Assembly: GCF_963924675.1 (NCBI RefSeq)
Contig: NC_089225.1
Coordinates: 85,409,951-85,473,950, forward strand
From: Phocoena phocoena
Taxonomy: Eukaryota; Chordata; Mammalia; Artiodactyla; Phocoenidae
Direction of reading: 5' to 3'
Length of the DNA: 64,000 bases
Part shown: positions 60,061-64,000 of the stretch, piece after piece
Numbering within the stretch: the stretch's first letter is position 1
Layout of the letters: each line of letters starts with the position of its first letter
Notes under the pieces: generated by a model
Told to the model about the DNA's origin: nothing
Seen by the model: the letters and a program-made list of their open reading frames with translations, nothing else
Database searches by the model: none
Position numbers and translations under genes: made by a program

Positions 60061-60071
60061 TCATATTTTAT

Positions 60072-60293
60072 TTTGTATTTTTATTTATTTATTTATTTAT
60101 TGCGGTACGCGGGCCTCTCACTGTTGTGGCCTCTTCCGTTGCGGAGCACAGGCTCTGGACGCACAGGCTCAGCGGCCATGGCTCACGGTCCCAGCCGCTC
60201 CGCAGCATGTGGGATCTTCCTGGACCGGGGCACGAACCCGTGTCCCCTGCATCGGCAGGCAGACTCTCAACCACTGCGCCAACAGGGAAGCCC
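60072..60293 (-). mobile_element. CHR-2 SINE
   Basis: ATTT-rich tail, GTACGCGGGCCTCTCACTG, ending CCAACAGGGAAGCCCC. Confidence 0.93.
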
Positions 60294-60380
60294 CTTATTT
60301 GTTTTTTTATACAGCAGGTTCTTATTAGTTGTCCACTTTATACATATTAGTGTATATATGTCAATCCCAATTTCCCAGAG
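60294..60380 (-). mobile_element. L1 3' end fragment, antisense
   Basis: ATACAGCAGGTTCTTATTAG and ATATGTCAATCCCAATTTCC are the reverse of the terminal L1 3'UTR also seen at 48270-48330. Confidence 0.75.
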
Positions 60381-60399
60381 ATGCAGAGGTGAAACTAGA

Positions 60400-61500
60400 G
60401 GGACATCTGGGCAATAGAAAAAAGCCTTGCTAGGCAGTAACCAGAAATGAAGATGGGTAGCAGGCAGACTTAGGTCTTTAAATCCAGGTTTAAAGGAAAC
60501 TGTCATTTATTAAATAGGAAGAGTCAAACTGTCTTGGCTGGCAGTGACTTTCCATTGAGATGTCATATATTTTTCTCAGGTTAGAAGAGCACAATAACAA
60601 TGCCAGGATGAGGCTTCAGACTTGACTGAAAAGAGGAAATAGCTACTGTATTTGTCTTAAACCATATGTGTTGCTGAAAGGCAAATAAATAATTCTGACT
60701 GAAATAAAGACTAATAAAGATCTATATAACCTTAAATCTTTTGAGTAGCCACTGAAGTGAGTGCCAAGCTGCATTGTGGACATGAATATAAACAGGTCCA
60801 CCCAAGTCCATTAGAAATGTGTGAAAAATGCTTGGTGTGGAGCAAAGTTCAGAGAAGCATCCCTCAAGTTTGTGGTTTGGTTTCCAAAGAATGTGAAGAG
60901 GCATATTTACTACAGGGATTCAGCTGCTGTGAGGAACCAAGTTATCACATTCCTGGGTTACATTTACTTCGATACTCAAGTGACAAATATCTAGTTCTGG
61001 AGCACAGAACTGTTTATTGAATTAAACAAACTGGTTTCTTATCTATGCAGATTTAATAGATGGTAAAGCTGAAACTCTTTTCTGAGTAAACAGATTTCAC
61101 TACAAAGAGTTCGGGCAGAAAGAATAGTGATAAATAGTCTATAAAATCCAGATGATTTGGGGAAAGGACGTCTGGTAGAAATGTGTATCATTAAACTTTT
61201 AAGTGTGGTTTTAAATGAGGCTTGGCTGTAGAGGGAAACATTTTGTTTATCCACCTTGACAAAACACAAAGATTCTTTGTGGCAGAACATTTGGTGAATG
61301 CAGAGGGGTTCAATTTAGTTCCATATCGTTGAGTTGGATGGGTTTTCATGGACCATTGCAGAAATGTATACCTAACAGAACCTTAAGAAAATTTAGGCTC
61401 TTATCTGCTTTGATCAGAGAGAAGGATTTGGTGTTGCTGACAGTTGTCTACGTGGATTGCCTTTGTAGAGTTCCCCATACACCCTGATAAAAAAGAACTC
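60400..61500. other. No feature recognised
   Basis: An 87-codon cysteine-rich frame at 60757-61020 has no known domain and no surrounding gene signals. I do not call it a gene. Confidence 0.5.
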
Positions 61501-61515
61501 AAGAATGTATCTTCT

Positions 61516-61737
61516 GGGCTTCCCTGGTGGCGCAGTGGTTGAGAGTCCGCCTGCCGATGCAGGGGACACAGGTTCGTGCCCCGGTCCGGGAAGATCCCAC
61601 ATGCCGCGGAGCAGCTGGGCCCGTGAGCCGTGGCCGCTGAGCCTGGGCGTCCGGAGCCTGTGCTCCGCAACGGGAGAGGCCACAACAGTGAGAGGCCCGC
61701 GTACAGCAAAACAAACAACAAAAAAAGAAAAAAAGAA
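61516..61737 (+). mobile_element. CHR-2 SINE
   Basis: Full-length, with the perfect target duplication AAGAATGTATCT at 61501-61512 and 61738-61749. Confidence 0.95.
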
Positions 61738-61965
61738 AAGAATGTATCTCCTGTAAAATGCATCTCCCGTGAAAAGAACAGGGGTGCTTGAGGGAACCTG
61801 TACTCTGCTTCTGATTGAATGACAGGAATGAGTAGAAAGAATCAATGGACATGAGAGAGAAACTCTGGTGAAAACCACAGATCCATTACCCGGCAAACAT
61901 ACATCGTCAGCAAACTTTACTTTTCAAGAGCCATCTACTTAGGGAAGAGAGATTTTGTTGAAAAG

Positions 61966-61967
<2 letters not shown>

Positions 61968-61997
<30 letters not shown>
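61968..61997. repeat. (TG)n microsatellite
   Basis: About fourteen TG units followed by a G-rich stretch. Confidence 0.92.
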
Positions 61998-61999
<2 letters not shown>

Positions 62000-62000
<1 letters not shown>

Positions 62001-63270
62001 GTGGGGGGAGTTATTTGAGGTCATTGCTCAATATTTTCCACTAACTATCACATACAAACTGTATACCACACCCCAGTTTGTGCTCAAGACGTTTGGCACC
62101 AGCAGAATATTTTGCTACCCTTTGGAAAAACGATCTCTGCTTGGAAGGTGTTGGGGCACAGTAGTATTTTATAAAGATTCCCTGTTTATTCACCCAAGAG
62201 AAACAAGGGAGTTTTAAATGGAAATTGAAGGTTGAGTGTGATATTGATGGTTCCTGGGGTTGGGAGGTGGTAGAAAGGTAATTGTTGGATTGCACCTTCC
62301 CACCCCAAGGCCTGGCACAGCCTAATGTTGAATAAGAGAAGCGTCTTGCCTATCTGTAGCTCCCGTGTCATTTATTGCTTAATGCCATACTTTAAGACAA
62401 ATGACAATATTCTTTGGCTTATTAGGATAAATGTAAGTGTTTTGGTTTGGCTGGAAAAGACACAACAAAAAAAGGGAGTGTTTTGGTAATGAAGGCCTTT
62501 GAAGGTCATACTTAAGCATTTGGATTTTATTGTATTGTCAGCTGGGAGCAAATAAAAATGTTTGTAGCAGGGAGTGGCATTGCTGAATTTTTGTTTTTGT
62601 AAAGATCATCTGGTAGCAGTTTGGGAGATATTGCCGCAATTGAAGTCAAAGATGGAAGGGCCTTAGGCAGTGAGAGTTAGAATGGAGATGAGGGAGACTT
62701 ATTTGAAAGACATTCATTTAGGAGATTAATAGAAGCTTTCAGGAAGCTTAGCTAAGCTAGGATAACCTTCACAATAACTTTTTTTATTGAGTTGTCATTG
62801 AAAATCAACCCTGGATAGAAAAACTATAGCTAATTTCAGGCATACAAAAGTTTTATTCCATTTTAAAGGCAATGGGGTGGGGGAAGAGAAAATTTTTTCT
62901 TTATGAAAAAAATACAATTGAATCAAGTGCACATGAAATGATACCTATTTTCACTCTGCTGAGATCAAGGTCTTTTCATAAAAGGCACTTGCAGGCTGAT
63001 TTGCATGTCCTACCTTCAGGCCCCACTAGGACAGTTTAAGAGAACACAGCACAGATTTGAAAGGTCAACGCCTACTTACATAACAGTTGATTTAATGCTC
63101 CACCCAGAAGTTTGTGTCCCGATTTGTACAATCTGTATGGCTCTGTTGATTGTGGGGAGGAAAACAGAGTGAATGATTAACCTTGGGTCAGGGAGAAACT
63201 TTCAGGCTTAATTTCTTTGCAAGACTTTAAGATAATGAACACATGGGTAAAATTTAAATATCAGGCCATA
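62000..63270. other. No feature recognised
   Basis: No gene or named repeat. An octamer-like ATTTGCAT lies near 63000. Confidence 0.45.
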
Positions 63271-63274
63271 ACGT

Positions 63275-63505
63275 GGTCTATCGCCTCTGGAATCAGAATG
63301 CCTGCTTTCAAATCCCAGTCTATTTCTTCCTGGCTGTGGAATCTTAGACAAATCACCTACTACCCTGAAGCCTCAGTTTCCTCATTTGTAAAATGAGAGT
63401 AGTAATAGTTCTAACTCATAGGGTTGCTAATGATCACAAAAGGAAATCCTCAGAAAGTGACTAGGTCAGTGCCCGGCCCAGACAGCATGCTCAATAATTA
63501 TAGCT
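63275..63505 (+). mobile_element. MIR SINE
   Basis: CTTCCTGGCTGTGGAATCTT, GCCTCAGTTTCCTCATTTGT, AAAATGAGAGTAGTAATAG and CATAGGGTTGCTAATGATC follow the MIR consensus order. Confidence 0.85.
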
Positions 63506-64000
63506 ATTGATTACTACCAGTTGAAGACTAAAAGCAGTACACAATGGAGGGGGGTAGAGGGAAAGTAGAAAGGTAATGGGATTTCTTGGTATCACTTCAG
63601 GAGAAAAATGAGAAGATTTAAGTACAGATTTTAAAACTTGTTTTGCGTGTTTTATATTTTGAAAAATATTGATCTGTATTGAGATCACACCTAGTTAGAT
63701 GCCTACCTTCTGAAGGCAGTTGGGGGACCCCTATGTCGAGCCCCCAAAGGCCACTATTATCCCCAAATCTGACCAAGAGTGGTGAGAAAATAGACACTGT
63801 AAAGCATTATATTTCTCTTACTTTTTAAAAAAGCTATTTTCATCTTTTGTTAAAGGTCTAGGTCTTTACCTCACTTTTCTCCAAATTTTATCTAGAGTCT
63901 GGGAAAGAATCACCACCATTAGCAATGTAATGTTTCAAAGCCTTGGTCAGAACAGAAATCCCTAAATTTCCTTAAAAAGTGATTTCTATGTATGCAAATA

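Noticed and set aside
60757..61020. 87-codon cysteine-rich open frame on the plus strand
   Set aside because: No recognisable domain, no splice or promoter context, and a length expected by chance.

Overview
The window is nuclear DNA from a mammal, almost certainly a cetacean. More than twenty copies of the tRNA-derived CHR SINE family are scattered through it, including many of the roughly 210 bp CHR-2 type found in whales and dolphins, alongside artiodactyl-type L1 3' ends. Gene order matches the human 2q33.3 segment NDUFS1 - EEF1B2 - GPR1 (CMKLR2).

Left half (1-30.3 kb): NDUFS1 on the minus strand, the 75 kDa Fe-S subunit of mitochondrial complex I. I placed 18 coding exons by splice sites and phase; together they give 2,184 nt, a 727-codon frame plus stop, with every cluster-binding Cys/His present. 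Introns hold SINEs, old L1 fragments, a nearly complete Tigger1-type DNA transposon carrying a nested SINE, a MER5A copy and a MER28/Tigger2-like element. NDUFS1 shares a CpG-rich divergent promoter (about 30.0-30.8 kb) with EEF1B2.

Middle (30.7-34.5 kb): EEF1B2 on the plus strand, six coding exons (225 codons), with a TATA box and a 5'TOP-like start. Intron 3 carries a box C/D snoRNA whose guide matches the SNORD51 target in 28S rRNA; intron 4 carries a probable H/ACA snoRNA at the SNORA41 position. A perfect 107 bp tandem duplication lies in intron 2.

34.5-43.4 kb is the EEF1B2-GPR1 intergenic region, filled with SINEs, MIRs, a Tigger-like MITE, an L1 tail and an MLT1-type LTR. GPR1/CMKLR2, a chemerin-binding GPCR, has its single 355-codon coding exon on the minus strand at 43.4-44.5 kb. 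The rest of the window is probably upstream or 5'-intron sequence of GPR1.

The standout is a young 7,078 bp gammaretroviral provirus at 51.9-59.0 kb on the plus strand, antisense to GPR1, inserted inside a CHR-2 SINE. Its two 520 bp LTRs differ at one base, the target duplication is GCCC and the primer site is tRNA-Pro. It is defective. Protease and most of reverse transcriptase are deleted, so the nucleocapsid runs in frame into RNase H and integrase. There is a stop inside gag and a frameshift in env. The leader contains three perfect 68 bp repeats.
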